In this document: piece after piece, positions 9,929 to 22,074 of the stretch
Layout of the letters: every line of letters begins with the position of its first letter
Position numbering within the stretch: position 1 is the stretch's first letter
Source: Halichoerus grypus
Lineage: Eukaryota; Chordata; Mammalia; Carnivora; Phocidae
Direction of reading: 5' to 3'
DNA: 64,000 nucleotides
Assembly: GCF_964656455.1 (NCBI RefSeq)
Contig: NC_135719.1
Location: forward strand, 9,775,163 to 9,839,162
Made by a program: the position numbers and the translations under genes
The notes under the pieces: model-generated
Database searches by the model: none
Told to the model about the DNA's origin: nothing
The model's input: the letters and a program-made list of their open reading frames with translations, nothing else

Positions 9929-12642
9929 CACTCAGAGCATGTTCTAAGAGAAAGGCTGTGGTAATGAGTCAGTGGTGGAAAACACAGAAATACTGTATTA
10001 TACTATTTCAGTTTGGCATCAAAGTTATTTAAGGGTTAAAGGAAATTTTCAGTCTTCAGGATTATGTGCAGAAAGCACCTACTGTTAGTTTTGGTCTAAT
10101 GGCAGATGTGCAAATTTGGTATGTGTGTAAAATGTCTCTTTTTGTGTAGGAGTATTTAAGCAGAATGGGACAAAAAAACAAAAGGCACAGGAATTTCATC
10201 GTGTACATTTTTTGGGGAAAAGGGGCTAATTAATACAAAACATAATCTACCATATTTCAGCCTGTTACGGTAAGGCAATGTTTTAGTGTTTTATTCAGTC
10301 ATCCCCCCAAGGAGCCTTTGTAGGCATTTTTCTGTATTCGCCCCTCCAATCTAATGAGACTTTAATACTATAGATATATCCCCTATTTGTACATGTGTCT
10401 CTATGCTTATATAAAGATTTTTTGCCCTCTAAGAGCTGATTTTCACTCCCTTGGCAGGGCCATGGACTCCACTATAATACATGTGGCTCAGAGTCCAGTG
10501 CTGGATCCTTAGTTCCGAGCATACAACGTCCACATAAGCATGACAGCTGGGAGAGTAGACAAGACAGTTTTTCCCTTCAATTAGTTCTCAGTTCGTTTTT
10601 CCAGGTTAGCAACTATATACACTGGCTAGCATTGGGACAATAATTTAAGATTTTTAAAATCTACAATCATACCTGTCTAGGGACAGCCTTATAGCAGGAG
10701 TGTTTTAGAAGAGGAAGTCTGTCAGAAAGTGTCCAATACAAAGTAACAGATTCTTTCGCCACAGAGGGAGGGTCCAGCATTCTGCCATTAGGCCAGTTTA
10801 AAGTCTACAGCTTCTTTTCAAATGTGTAATTCAATCTGGCAGCCGTGGACATCAGCTACTAGAGACAGGTCTGCGTTCACAACAAGTGAGAGATACACTG
10901 TGATCCACCTGTAGGGCTACTTACTGAGACCTGGGCCGGGAGCACCAATTTTTAATAAACCCGAAAGGAATTCTGATCACAGCAAATAGGGTTTTTTTTT
11001 TCTTTTTCTTTTTAATGACAAATCTACTATATAACGTACCTTCCCTTTGACGAGTGAAAAAGAAAAACAGAAGAGCTGAGTCAAATTTTAGGTCAACGAA
11101 TATTTGTAGTTTTCCTGTCCAACAAGAACCTTTGCTGTAAATTCTTAAATAACACATGCTGAAAAAAGACTGCATTTTAGGAGAGATCCTGCACCAAAGC
11201 CTTTCATAAAAATAGTATGCAGCATCCACTGAACATCCTGTCTCATTTCCATGCTGAAATCAATGTTTGCTTGGTCTAAATTCAGATTTAACTAATAAAA
11301 ACGAATACAATAAAATGGTACTCCATATCCCTCAAGAATTATCTTCCAAAGGTATTCAGACTTCCTTACATTACTTACCAGTCCTATGTAAGTCTTTTAA
11401 AGAAAAATCTCTGCTTCATCTCTAAAGGAAACTCACTGTTTAGTTAAGGTGGGATTTGCGGTCAGATTTGTTTCATACAAAGAGGAAAGAATGGAGGTAT
11501 TTTCCTTTACTACAAAGGCAATACCTTTTATCTTTAGAGATGTATATCCGTTTCAGTCTGTATTTCATAGCAAATTATATTCTTAACCAGAAAATTCATA
11601 GGTGTTTTGAATGTAACATTTTATTATATAGCTTGTTTGTGCCTAGTGTTAATCAGCACCCAGATAGTTTTATTTTCAGAAGAGAGGACATTGTTTTCAG
11701 TCTTCAAAATGTTTTTATTAAAAGTTACTATATATGTTTTAAAAAGTAACATGCTCACTTGCAAAGCATTCAAACAATTCAAAGGCAAATAAAGTAGAAA
11801 CCAAAGTCTCCACCTAACTGCCCCCCCCAAGATGTTTATTGTACTTACTTTATTAAAAAGGGGAATATCAGGTCTACAGCTTTTTGATGGCAGTAAGGCA
11901 AGAAAAGATTACTTTTTACAAAGCATTTACATTCTATAATTAAACATACACACACACAGTTCATTGTAAACTTCTCGTTAGAAAATAAGCAAGAAAGTGA
12001 GAAAATAGAAAAAAATAATCTTGGTATCTGAAATTAAAACTTTTTTTTAAAGGACACAATTTAGAAACGTTTCTTCCTCCCTTCCACCCTGCCCCCCCCC
12101 AATAATAAAAGGTTACAGACGAACATCAAGAAGTAGCTGCCTTTTGAAGGTCAATCAATCATCTGGTTTTAGTAAAAACTAAAATGTTACAAAACACTGA
12201 CAGTGAAACATGCAGTGAACTCAAAGAAAAATCAGAGCCAGCAATGTGGATGAAACATGACATTAAAAGCAAGAACAAGACACAAAGCTCTTTTTCTTCC
12301 CAGAGTCAAGCAAAATGACTAGGACTTGCAGAGCTCATCCCACCCGTGAGCAGAAAGGGTGCACAGACATCATTCCCAGCAGCAGCTGCTGCAAACAGAC
12401 TGTGCACATTTATCCGGTGACTGGGATGCACAAAGCAAGCACAGACTTTCCATCAAGAATCTTGACTAATCTGACACTGCCCACAGCAGATAGGAAATCT
12501 GAGGCTATCAATACAGCTAACTGACGCACAGAGACCATCATAGGTAGCTCTGGAAAGAGAACACAGACTCCCACCCCCAAGCAAGAATTCAACTCAAGAA
12601 GCTAGAGCAAACTCCTTTTGCATTTTTCAAAAGAAAGGGGGG

Positions 12643-12712
12643 GTGTGGTGTGGTGTGGTGTGGTGTGGTGTGGTGTGGTGTGGTGTGGTGTGGTGTGTGT
12701 GTGTGTGTGTGT
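12643..12712. repeat. (TGTGG)n passing into (TG)n
   Basis: About ten TGTGG pentamers followed by roughly nine TG units, preceded by a G-run. A shorter array of the same pentamer lies at 13995-14018. Confidence 0.95.
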
Positions 12713-12844
12713 AGGCACACACCCATGTGTGCACAACCTTTCTAGAGGAGTGGCTTCCGAGAACCGGGCTGAATTCAGATGAAGTAAGTAAAAATGCTCT
12801 TCCATCAAATGGCAGGGATTCCTAGAACAGCCTTCTTAGCATGC

Positions 12845-13250
12845 ACCAACAAAACAGGCAGAAATCTATGCCCTCATGAAGCTGACTTTAGTAGACGCAG
12901 GTAGAAAACAAATAAGATAAATAAAAGACATAATGGGCTACAAGTTGGTAAGTGCAATGCAGAAAAATCAGAGAAGGGCAAGAGGGAATACAGAAAGGAG
13001 GCCCTTGTGTATTTTTTTTTTAAGTAGGCTCCACACCCAGCACGGAGCCCAGTGGGGCTCTGAGATCGAGACCTGAGCTGAGATCAAGAGTCAGACGCTT
13101 AACCGACTGAGCCACCCAGGCGCCCCTTAGAGGCTGTTGTGTATTTTATAAGACAGACAGGTAAGGCCTCACTGAGAAGGTGATAGCTCAGTAAAGAGCT
13201 GAAGGAAGGGAAGGAACAAGTCTAAGATGTCCCTAAAAACAGATTTAATG
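12845..13250 (+). repeat. Ancient interspersed repeat, family unassigned, split by a SINEC
   Basis: Left part carries GCCCTCATGAAGCTGACTTT and the right part GGCCTCACTGAGAAGGTGAT. The SINEC at 13013-13126 sits between them, so it is younger. Confidence 0.45.
13013..13126 (-). mobile_element. SINEC, short copy
   Basis: T-run, AAGTAGGCTCCACACCCAGC, ending CTGAGCCACCCAGGCGCCCC. Flanks CCTTGTGTATTTT and CTGTTGTGTATTTT are the target duplication. Confidence 0.93.
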
Positions 13251-13994
13251 CAGTTTAATTCTAGACTAAAATATTAACTCCATGATACCAACGAGAAATT
13301 CAAGACTAACCCAATGCCCTCGATGCCCCCATCCCTACTAGACCTACTAGACCTCCACACCCAACTACAGCAGATGCAGCAGCCTAACAAGACAAGTGAA
13401 TGGGAAGATCTCACACATGATGACCAGAGCAACAGGGTCCACTCAGCAATCTCCTCGCTTAAATAGTTCACAGAGCTTCGACCTCACCAGCAAGGACCTC
13501 ACTGCCGCCCTGCATCCATATCAAAGGTTCACATGTTAGAGTGTGGCTCTTCATTCCGTTTGGCCTGCTTGGACAGGAGGGTCTTGCAGGGACTCTAAGC
13601 CTCTGTCACCTCTGCTGTGATAGGCGACCTCCTATCATCAGCCTGAAAGACCTCAAGTGAGGAGCAGACCATGGGCAGGCCAACTGGGGTGAGAAGGGGA
13701 CGGGTTGTTGGGCCCTGCAAACATGACAGAGAACACAGGAGGTGCCGGTGATCATAATTTAAAGGGGGGATAGTGGATTAGTGGATCCGTGGAAAATGAA
13801 GAAGGCAGGTACTAGGACTCCAGGCCCCATGCAAATGGGTCAGGGATGATTTCTGAGGATTTGGATCAAGTTAGCAGAAAGCAGCAGAGTACCATATCCA
13901 TTTTGGTTTGCTGGGGCCGGCAGGGTAAGTGTCCTCGGAGTCAGTAAGTACAAAAGGACACCCGGAGATGGGTGTGGCTGGGAAGGAAGGGGGG

Positions 13995-14018
13995 GTGTGG
14001 TGTGGTGTGGTGTGGTGG
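13995..14018. repeat. (TGTGG)n short array
   Basis: Four to five TGTGG pentamers after a G-run, the same motif and the same AAGG-GGG lead-in as at 12643. Confidence 0.93.
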
Positions 14019-14406
14019 AAGGAAGGGTGCACAGACATATAAAGAGGTTTAGAACCAAAGGCAAGGGAAGAAATGGGAACTAGAATTCAGAAAGGTAGGC
14101 GGGAGATCAGACAGGGTCTGGAACAAACTCAGAGCCCCAGGCTGTCATACAAGCAGAGGGGGCTTGTGAAGCCAAGGAAAGGAAGTGCCTGCCGCCCACC
14201 CTAAGTTCAGTGCCTTGCCAGTGAAGGTACAAGAGCTGCCAGGCAGATCCGTCTCCACGGGGCTGGACTCTGCCGGTACTTGTGACTGAGCACTGCAACT
14301 AGGGCACAGGGCAACATCCTTGCCACATCCGTCCTTTCTCTTACAGCTCCTTGCATCCTCCGCATCTACTTACATCTTTCTTACACATGTGTACACACAA
14401 TCATAA

Positions 14407-14422
14407 ACACACACACACACAC
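14407..14422. repeat. (CA)8 microsatellite
   Basis: Short ACACAC run followed by a C-run. Confidence 0.9.
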
Positions 14423-15910
14423 GCATCCCCCCCCAACTTTAACTCCTAACCTGTTTCTAATTCTGGAAGGAGTAAGTTTATAAAAATTACCACCATGCCT
14501 TTCCCAGTAAGAGTCCAGTCAGGCACCGACTGATTCTACTTGCTGAGGAGCTGTTTCTCACCATCAACCACAGATGACAGAGGTTTTGCAATGGTGACAC
14601 AGGATGGCACCTGCCCCAGAGCAGACCTCAAGTTCCAGATAAGCCTTTCTGACATGATATACATCACAGGAAACAAGATGACTGGAGCAAGTTACAAAGG
14701 AGGATACTTAATACGCTTTAGAAAAGAAATCAGTATCTATCCTGAAGTCCAGGTTAATTTCCAATCCCTAAGAAATTCATAGGAATTGTCAAGAATCTTT
14801 AAATCCTACATTTTTCAAAGTCATTTTTGCCAGGCAGGAGGATAAACATAGCTTTCAACTGTCATAAATCCCAGCCCTTGACTGCAGTATAATTTCCAGG
14901 AGCTGGTAGGTATCCGACGTGAAGTTCACTTATATTAAATGGCACAGCAATGAAAACCTGGCAATCTGATCCAATACCAGCAAGACTAGATATCAAAAGT
15001 GCTTCATAAACTAGTAATTTTTTACATCATCTATTTCAACACAGTGGAATCAGTGTTCTATAAAAACACTGGTAAAAAGAAATGGTTTAGTAAAAACTGA
15101 ATCCACCTTATCCTCTAAAGGAAAACAGTTAACTGTCAACACTTTTTAGGGGCTACCCCCTAAATGTGCCCTATTTTGTATCCTGATGAAAACTGGTCAA
15201 CTGTTAACTTTGAAGCCAGGTCAGTTAAGGAAAGCAGCCCATCTCCAAACACAAATCAGATGCTGGGACAGACAGGTCAAGAGATAGTCATTAATAATGG
15301 GCTGTTTCTGGTGGAAGTAGCAATGATTTCATGACTTTGTAAAGCATTTTTAATAACTACCTATCTTCCCCTTTTAATTGTTAAGCTTATAATTGCAATA
15401 GTGATTAAGCATTCATTCTACCATGAACTATAATTTGTTAATGTGGGTAAAGTTTGATTTTTATGAAACATTTTTAGGTCTTTCCCTCGCAGATACTGAG
15501 CGATGCATTACTAATTGTGTTTTACCTTTGCTTTTGCCACTATGATATTCATAATCAAATCTGTAGTCACACCAAGTCACACCATGGGAACCACATTAGA
15601 ACTTGTATCTTCCACCCGTTTTAGTTTTCCCCAAATCTCAACATTCTAGTAAATTAATATTTTTGCTGATCCTGATTTTTATCTTTCAAACTTACGACAC
15701 CATTTTATTTCACTAATTTCTAGTGAGGGTCGGATTTTTGTGGAACAGCAAATATAAACAAAATGCTTTGTTCAATACATATTTAAAATAAAGATCTGAC
15801 AAGAGTTCTATTGCCCTGATTCATCCTTCTTCTCACTCCACATTAATGAACACAGAATCAAAGTGTCCACGAACCAGTAAAGGCCAGAGAAGATTCCACC
15901 CAGTACTTAC

Positions 15911-16058
15911 CAGGAGCAATGGTCTCCAGCGTATCAGCACTGACCTTCCGAGTACTTGTGCAGTGATGGAGGGTGGAACCCGAAAATACCAAGTAGAAAA
16001 CTACATCATCCTCAACTTTGTCCTCTTCAGCCAGCAGCACGGTAACTACACAATCGCC
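15911..16058 (-). CDS. AKAP13: AKAP13 exon 3, residues 12-60 plus first base of codon 61
   Basis: The exon is 148 nt. The acceptor reads ...TTTCCTAG, then GGC GAT TGT; the donor is GTAAGT (15910-15905). It encodes 49 residues beginning GDCVVTVLLAEEDK and ending ADTLETIAP, then a single G that completes a Gly codon with the next exon. The segment is rich in alternating hydrophobic residues (VVTVLL, VVFYLVF), which suggests beta-strands of the N-terminal globular part. I assign no catalytic function to it. Because 148 is not a multiple of three, skipping this exon alone would shift the frame. It lies 30.8 kb from the ATG exon and 12.5 kb from the next exon. An open frame on the opposite strand across the same bases is only its shadow. 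Confidence 0.95.
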
Positions 16059-16562
16059 CTAGGAAAGGAAAGACAGAGTCAGGTTCCCCTTGGGAGTCCG
16101 TCTTCCCAAAACATCAAATTCAAGGGAAAATCAAATGTATCATCTAAACTGGGTCCCATTCTAGTAGGCTATACAAATATAAACACCGAGCACTTACGTG
16201 CCAGGAAGTATTATAGGCACTGAGAATACAAAATGATCTGAAAATGAGATCTTTGTCCTCCTTAAAGCTTAGGTTTTAGTGGAGGTGGCTGGACAAATGA
16301 GGTATTACAAAGGTAATAGTTGGTTTGGATATTTACTTGATGAACAGGTAAAAAAGAAAGAAATCTAAAAGAATCCAAAAATAAGGCCAAGAGGATGGAG
16401 GAGGCATACTGAACAGTTACATCCTTATACCCGGAACGCCCCCTGACCCATGTTCCAGTGGCAGTAATAACTCTCAATCTTCCATCCCAGAAATCGCTGC
16501 CAAATCCACCCATTCTCCAACAAGGAGAGTCTCCAATGAGCTGGCCTGGAAATGGCAGGGAG

Positions 16563-16700
16563 CAAAGAGCATACGCTTGGGCTCCAGTCAAATCTACAAA
16601 GACTTTACTTAAATCCTCTAAACCCCACTTTCCCTGGCTATATAAATGGAGACAATACCTTCTCTTCTTGTGGCCAATATATGAAAACTCTTGGAACACA
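16563..16700 (+). mobile_element. MIR SINE
   Basis: AGAGCATACGCTTGGGCTCC, TTACTTAAATCCTCTAAACC and TATAAATGGAGACAATACCT match the MIR order. Confidence 0.65.
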
Positions 16701-17424
16701 TTCAGCTCTCAGGCTGTGATAACATTCTTAATCTACAAGGATGGGACAATAGCTTTTCCAATTATGTGTTTCCTGACCATCTGGAATCCCTACTCTTCTT
16801 GACCCACCTCTCCATCAAACCCTTGGAATTAGACAAAAACCTTGTGTCCGCACCTTTGTCCATGACTCTGCAACTACTGAGAAGATATCACTGTTGTTTA
16901 TTCGCATATTCTTTCTAGCTTTTACATGTTCGTGGTTTTTTTTTTTTGAGGTTAGTGTCTAAATTAAATATATTCTATAAAGTACAGTCCTAACTACTAT
17001 TCTCCCAATCATAAACATTATACAATTCATGTTGTCGCCATAAAAGATTTTAAAGCACTGAGGTTTAGTACCGTCTAAATCTTAATAATGCACTATGAAA
17101 AAAAAAGAAAAAAAGAATAATGTACTATGGAAAAACCAATTTAGAGAAAGCCAGGCTACTTTACCATTAAATAGGGGTGAGAATACTCCTTCCTTACAGC
17201 ATTTTTTTTTCTTTTCCATTTTAGCAACAGTGAAGCCTATTCGAGAACCATGCCACCCTGTGGCCACAATTTATTAAGCCCAGCAGCACCCCAGAACAGC
17301 AGGTAGTTTCATGCAACACTGAAAACCAAAAATCGTAACAGCAAACTCAGGATCAGGACTATTAACAGCAATGCTTCAATAGGTTGATTCTGGAAACAGA
17401 GTTCAAGGTATTTCCCAAAGTCCC

Positions 17425-17510
17425 AGATGCCCATCTCTTCATTTATCCCCAGTGCTTTGTGCAGTGCCCTGTACATGGTAGGGGCTCAAATCTGTTCGGT
17501 GCAACAGGTA
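17425..17510 (+). mobile_element. L2 3' end, fragment
   Basis: CCCAGTGCTTTGTGCAGTGC followed by ACATGGTAGGGGCTCAAAT is the usual L2 tail phrase. Confidence 0.55.
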
Positions 17511-17852
17511 AGAAGTCAGAATGAGCTACAAATAAGCTGTGACTTCCTACAACTGCTGAACTGCAAAGTTCCTAAGCACCCTACCATAGGAATAGCACAG
17601 TCGGTAAAACAGAATTATCACTGGCTGCAGTCACTATTTAGAATTATAATTGAGACTCGTGTAAGTCCCTTTCCTGGAAACGTTTTTGAAAAGCTTAGGC
17701 TGGCAAAATGTTTAATACCCTTTGGCATGATAAACCACAACCAGCTAAAATGTCTACAGCACATGAGAAGAATAAATTTCTCAAGGTATTGAAATACCAT
17801 TATAACCTGGAAAAAAAAAAAAAAAGTGTGAAAGAAAGCTCTAAAGTTTCAT

Positions 17853-18165
17853 CCTTCCGAGCACAGGCTGGCTAACTATAATCCATGGGTGCAATCCAGC
17901 TCTCCGCTTGTTTTCATAAGGCTCAAAAGCTAAGAAAGGTTTTCACATTTTCAAGTGGTTGGAAAAAAAATCAAAAGAAAAATATCTTTTAACATGTGAA
18001 AATAACATGACATTTGAATTTCAGTGTCCATATATAAAGTCTTCTTGGAACCCAGCCATGCCCACTTGTTTACACGCGGTCTGTGGCTACTTTTGCACTA
18101 CAATGAGCCACAGCAGAGTTGAGCAGTTCCCACTGAGATCCTGTGGCCTGCCAGGCTAAACAACT
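17853..18165 (+). mobile_element. hAT-like (Charlie-type) DNA transposon remnant
   Basis: Ends carry GGCTGGCTAACTATAATCC and CAGAGTTGAGCAGTTC...GTGGCCTGCCAGGC, with CCAGCCATGCCCACTTGTTT inside. The same family recurs in the opposite orientation at 51050-51230. Exact family not assigned. Confidence 0.6.
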
Positions 18166-18186
18166 TACAGTGTGGACTTCTTCTAC

Positions 18187-18211
18187 GGGGGGGGGGGGGG
18201 GGGGGGGGGGG
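18187..18211. repeat. G homopolymer, 25 bases
   Basis: Uninterrupted run of 25 G between TTCTAC and ATAAACGG. In the AKAP13 pre-mRNA it reads as C25. Confidence 0.97.
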
Positions 18212-18215
18212 ATAA

Positions 18216-18350
18216 ACGGAATTCTAAGAATATATCTTCTTTCCCAAGATCAGGGATTTCCTCTTCACGTGAGACCCAACATCTTGCTAGAAGACTCTGT
18301 GCCCAAGATATTAAGTGGTATTTGGGACCTTCTTTTAACTGAGGGCAGAG
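18216..18350 (+). repeat. Direct repeat copy A (about 135 bp)
   Basis: Aligns by eye at roughly three-quarters identity with 19593-19730: GGAATTC, ATCTTC, GTGAGACCCAACATCTTGCT, AAGATAT and GGGACCTTCTT keep order and spacing. Family unknown. Confidence 0.75.
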
Positions 18351-19284
18351 GAGAGGGCTACAGGGCAGTTTAAATCCTTTTAACAAAGCTTTCAACATCA
18401 ACTTCTTTCTTCATTCCCAAGCAAAAGTAAATAAGCTTTAAACTGCTCTCATAGCTTCAGTAGTTTTTTTTTTTTTTTAATGTTAAGTCAAACTACCCAA
18501 AACACTAAATAGAAGGGCACACAGAAGCCTCATTCACCTCAAAGCTACTTGAAATTCAGATTCCAAAGGCACCTGGCATGAAAGTACCTGTTTTCGCTCC
18601 AGGAGAGCCCTCTGCACTCTCGTCAAGTCCCTGGGAGCAAACAATCCACACTCTCACTCCCCAGGTCAGCTACAAGACCCCTACGTAGATCCCCCCAGCA
18701 GTACAGGGCACCCAGAGGCCCTGCAGATGGACTTGCAAGATTAAGCTAGTGCAAGGGTGACTGAAAAATAAGGCTGAAAAACAGATCTGAGTAAGAATTT
18801 TTGTTGAGGTGATTGCTTTAACCACACCTCCCCTAAGGAATATCCTGGCACATGATTTTGCTGCTCATGGGAAGGATACGCCCCATGGAATGAATACATA
18901 GGTCAATCTGGCTGCCCAGTTAATAAGTCTGTCACGCATCTAACAACAATAGATAACAAGGGCAATTTTCTGTATGTTCTTGACTAAAGCCCCAGGAAGA
19001 GAGGCAACTACATCTCCACTTCTCCAGTAAACTGAAGAAACATAGTGCTCTCCTTACAAAGATACTTTCCTTGTCTCTTCATTAATGGAAAATATATCCT
19101 TGAACCTCACAGTTTTGTCAGAGTCCTGATTATTTTTGCTGACAGGTGACAAAAGAACTAATGGAAAAAGACAATCTATATGAGGCCCCATTTTGTAGGT
19201 ACTGGTGATCCCCAAAATATGAATGCACTGTAGTCCTAAATGCCACCAATCAGTCACTTATTTGCCAAGAAAAACAGAATTTTA

Positions 19285-19455
19285 TTTTTTATCTGTTTTT
19301 TAAAATGTATTATTTTTATTTAAATTCAATTAGCCAATATATAGTACATCATTAGTTTTTGATGCAATGTTCAATGATTCATTAGTTGCGTAAAACACCC
19401 AGTGCTCATCACATCATGTGCCCTCCTTAACGCCCACCAGAAAAACAGAATTTTA
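19285..19455 (-). mobile_element. 5'-truncated carnivore L1 3' end with target duplication
   Basis: Reverse-oriented L1 3' tail (A+T-rich tail at left, AACACCCAGTGCTCATCAC near the right). Flanked by a 17-bp direct repeat AGAAAAACAGAATTTTA at 19268-19284 and 19439-19455; the right copy is included in this interval. Confidence 0.85.
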
Positions 19456-19592
19456 AATGGCAGCTGTGGTCTCAATTCTCCCCATCTTTAACTCATGTAT
19501 ATAGTAGATATATGGTATTAATGTTGCTATAATCACTTTTACGTATTTATTAATGACTAAAACAAAATTTTTTTCCCACTCAGATTTCTAAC

Positions 19593-19730
19593 CTGGAATT
19601 CAAAGAACAGATCTTCCTTTTGTAGAACAAGGATTTTTCTCTCCACATGAGACCCAACACCTTGCTGATAGACTCTCCATGCCCCAAGATATGAGTTATG
19701 CCTGGGGCCTTCCTTAAACCAGGGACAGTA
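19593..19730 (+). repeat. Direct repeat copy B
   Basis: Second copy of 18216-18350, 1,377 bp away in the same orientation; ATGAGACCCAACACCTTGCT is the best-kept stretch. Confidence 0.75.
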
Positions 19731-20654
19731 TCTTGATTAGGGGGAAAAAAGGAATGGGCCAGGGAAAAGCATCAGAGCGACGGGAGAAAGTGAATTACAG
19801 TGTGGGAAATGAACAAGGCCTTGCAAACAGGGGAGATGTCAGCTGGAGATGAGGGGAATGAGACAGGAAGTTTTGTGGGAGGAGTGGTCAAAGAAGGGCC
19901 AGCACTGGTGTCTCACATGGCAGGACAGTGCCAGCCGTCAGGTTTCTGGCGGTGGGCCCCGGCAGTGGTAAGCTGGAGCCGGCTTGTACAGGCTCGTGAG
20001 AGCCGATTGCTGTGTTTTTAGGAATTCTGCAAGCCACTTGTTAAACACAGCCATTATTAAAAATTAAATAAGCTCAGAATTACGTAAATTATATTAAAAA
20101 CAAATTAATAAATACTCAAAACTCATCACTTTATTTTACCACACCTTCCCGTTACCTATAATCTCGAGGTTTACATCTATTTTATCTCTATGACAGAAAT
20201 TCTATCATGATGGTGTGCTAGTGCACATTTTCCCCAACACACACCCCTTGCCAACCCTGCGTTCAGTGAGGTGGCACTGACAGCTTGAAATCAATGATAA
20301 CAGCAGTATTTACACACTGAAATTGGCAAATGCTACAAATCAGGGCTCTTCTTTTTTCTTTTTAACCATCACATCATTGAGAATAGGTTAGCAGAAGGGG
20401 AGAGAGGGAAAGTGAGAGAATTTCTACAGGGAAGGCAAGGATATGCCATGGCAGGCCCGATCTAGACAGGAGACTGCTTATGAGAATGAGAGTGGAGGAC
20501 CAGCCATCAGAGAAAACCCGGCGCAAGTACAAAGCATCCCAGGTCCACGGATAACAACGCTGCCAGAATTCTGCTCACGGAAGATCAATGTTATCTCCAC
20601 CTTAAGTCAATTTGTTTTCTAACTTTCAAATTTGGCTTTTAACTTATTAATATA

Positions 20655-21075
20655 CCACAGTGGGTAAAGGGATGGTCTCTGTCTGAACCACAGCATGGCA
20701 CATCACTTTGTTTTAACCTCTTTGGTATGTTAAATTCTCAGCCATAAGAGAGGACCATCATATTTACTTCATATGGTTGTAATTAAATAACTGATAAAAG
20801 TGAAGCTCCTGGGGGCGTCTGGGTGGCTCAGCTGGTTGAGCATCTGACTTTTGGTTTTGGCTCAGGTCATGATCTCGGGGTCATGAGAGCAAGCCCCCTG
20901 TTGGACTCTGTGCTCAGCGGGGAGTCTGCATGAGATTTTCCCTCCCTCTGCCCCTCCCCCACATGTGTGCACTCTTTCTCTCCTCTCTCTCTCAAACAAA
21001 TACATCTTTTAAAAAAAAGTGAAGCACCTACAGCACTGCATGGGACATAACACATGTTCAATAAATAGTAATTAT
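20655..21075 (+). mobile_element. MIR SINE split by a SINEC
   Basis: The left part (20655-20810) carries the MIR-like head and core. The right part (21019-21075) carries CACCTACAGCACTGCATGGG and CAATAAATAGTAATTATT, the MIR 3' end. The SINEC at 20811-21018 lies between. Confidence 0.65.
20811..21018 (+). mobile_element. SINEC
   Basis: GGGCGTCTGGGTGGCTCAGC head, CT-rich body and short A-tail. Target duplication AAGTGAAGCTCCT / AAGTGAAGCACCT. Confidence 0.95.
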
Positions 21076-21114
21076 TGTAATAATTATTGTAATAATTATT
21101 ATTGTAAAATAATA
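21069..21114. repeat. (AATTATTGTAAT)n-type A+T microsatellite
   Basis: Imperfect tandem units of about 12 bp grown from the end of the MIR. Confidence 0.85.
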
Positions 21115-21129
21115 AATGTAATGCATATG

Positions 21130-21380
21130 TAACGGAGAACAGATGTGACATATAACATGGTGACTAAGTTAATATACCATATCATATATTTGAAAGTTGC
21201 AGAAGAGAGTAAATCTCAAAAGTTCTCATCACCAGAAAAAAAAATTGTAACTGTATGTGATGATGGATGTTAACTAAACTTATTGTAGTAATCATTTTGT
21301 AATATATACATATATCAAATCATGTTGTACACCTAAAACTAATATAATGTTATATGTCATTTGTAGCTCAATAAAGAAAT
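21130..21380 (+). mobile_element. L1 3' UTR (L1MA-like)
   Basis: AAGTTGCAGAAGAGAGTAAA, GTTGTACACCTAAAACTAAT and CTCAATAAAG are in the order of old placental L1 3' ends. Confidence 0.75.
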
Positions 21381-21591
21381 ACTAGCTATTATTATTTACC
21401 AGAACGTAAGCCCTACCTTTTATTCATTGTGATAACCCCTTACTCTAGAATAGGAAGTAGCAGGTGCTCAAAACACACATTTGGAAAGAAAGAAAATACC
21501 AAACTTTAATAGCAGGTTACCTACTCCTAGATGGTGGCTGAGGCCAATTTTAATGTACTTCAGCTTTTCTGTTTTCCAATATTTTTTTTTT

Positions 21592-21786
21592 TTTTAAGAT
21601 TTATTTTTGAGAGAGAGAATGCATGCACACGTGAGTTGGGGGACAGAGGGAGAGGGAGACAGAATCTCCAGCAGACTCCCATCTAAGTGGAGAATCCAAC
21701 GTGGGGCTTAATCCCAAGACCCCGAGATCATGACCTGAGCTGAAATCAAGTCAGGCGCTTAACCTACTGAGCCACCCAGGCACCCC
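21592..21786 (-). mobile_element. SINEC
   Basis: T-run with AAGATTTATTTTTGAGAGAG, ending TGAGCCACCCAGGCACCCC. Target duplication CCAATATTTT / CTAATATTTT. Confidence 0.95.
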
Positions 21787-22074
21787 TCTAATATTTTCAA
21801 ATACAGATGGATTCTTTTAAAAGAAAAAAATCCTTATTTTTTTAAAATAGTCTGCTTACTTATAAATTACAAAGGGAAAGCTAGAAACCTGGTAGACACC
21901 ATCTGAATCAAGTGATCAGAAAAGGTAACATTATGAATAATGAAACAAACCAGCACCACACCTGATGCCACTGAGGACACAGCATCCCCTACAGCATCCC
22001 CAACAACAATGCACAACCTTGATCTAATCACAAGTAGACACCACACAGACCCAAGCTGAGAAGTCTTCTATAAA

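Larger units (their letters stand above)
3396..15910 (-). other. AKAP13: AKAP13 intron between exons 3 and 4 (12.5 kb)
   Basis: Contains the 31-bp minisatellite next to exon 4, the right inverted-repeat arm, MIR copies, five SINECs and the CA/TG and TGTGG microsatellites listed separately. Nothing recognisable was seen in 3550-4327, 4470-4865, 6840-7190, 7420-8770, 9930-12640, 13130-13980 or 14425-15910, apart from short homopolymer runs. These are ordinary A+T-rich intron with only short open frames. Confidence 0.85.

Noticed and set aside
15846..16223. Plus-strand open frame of 125 codons over exon 3
   Set aside because: Antisense to the recognised exon, and it extends into intron on both sides.
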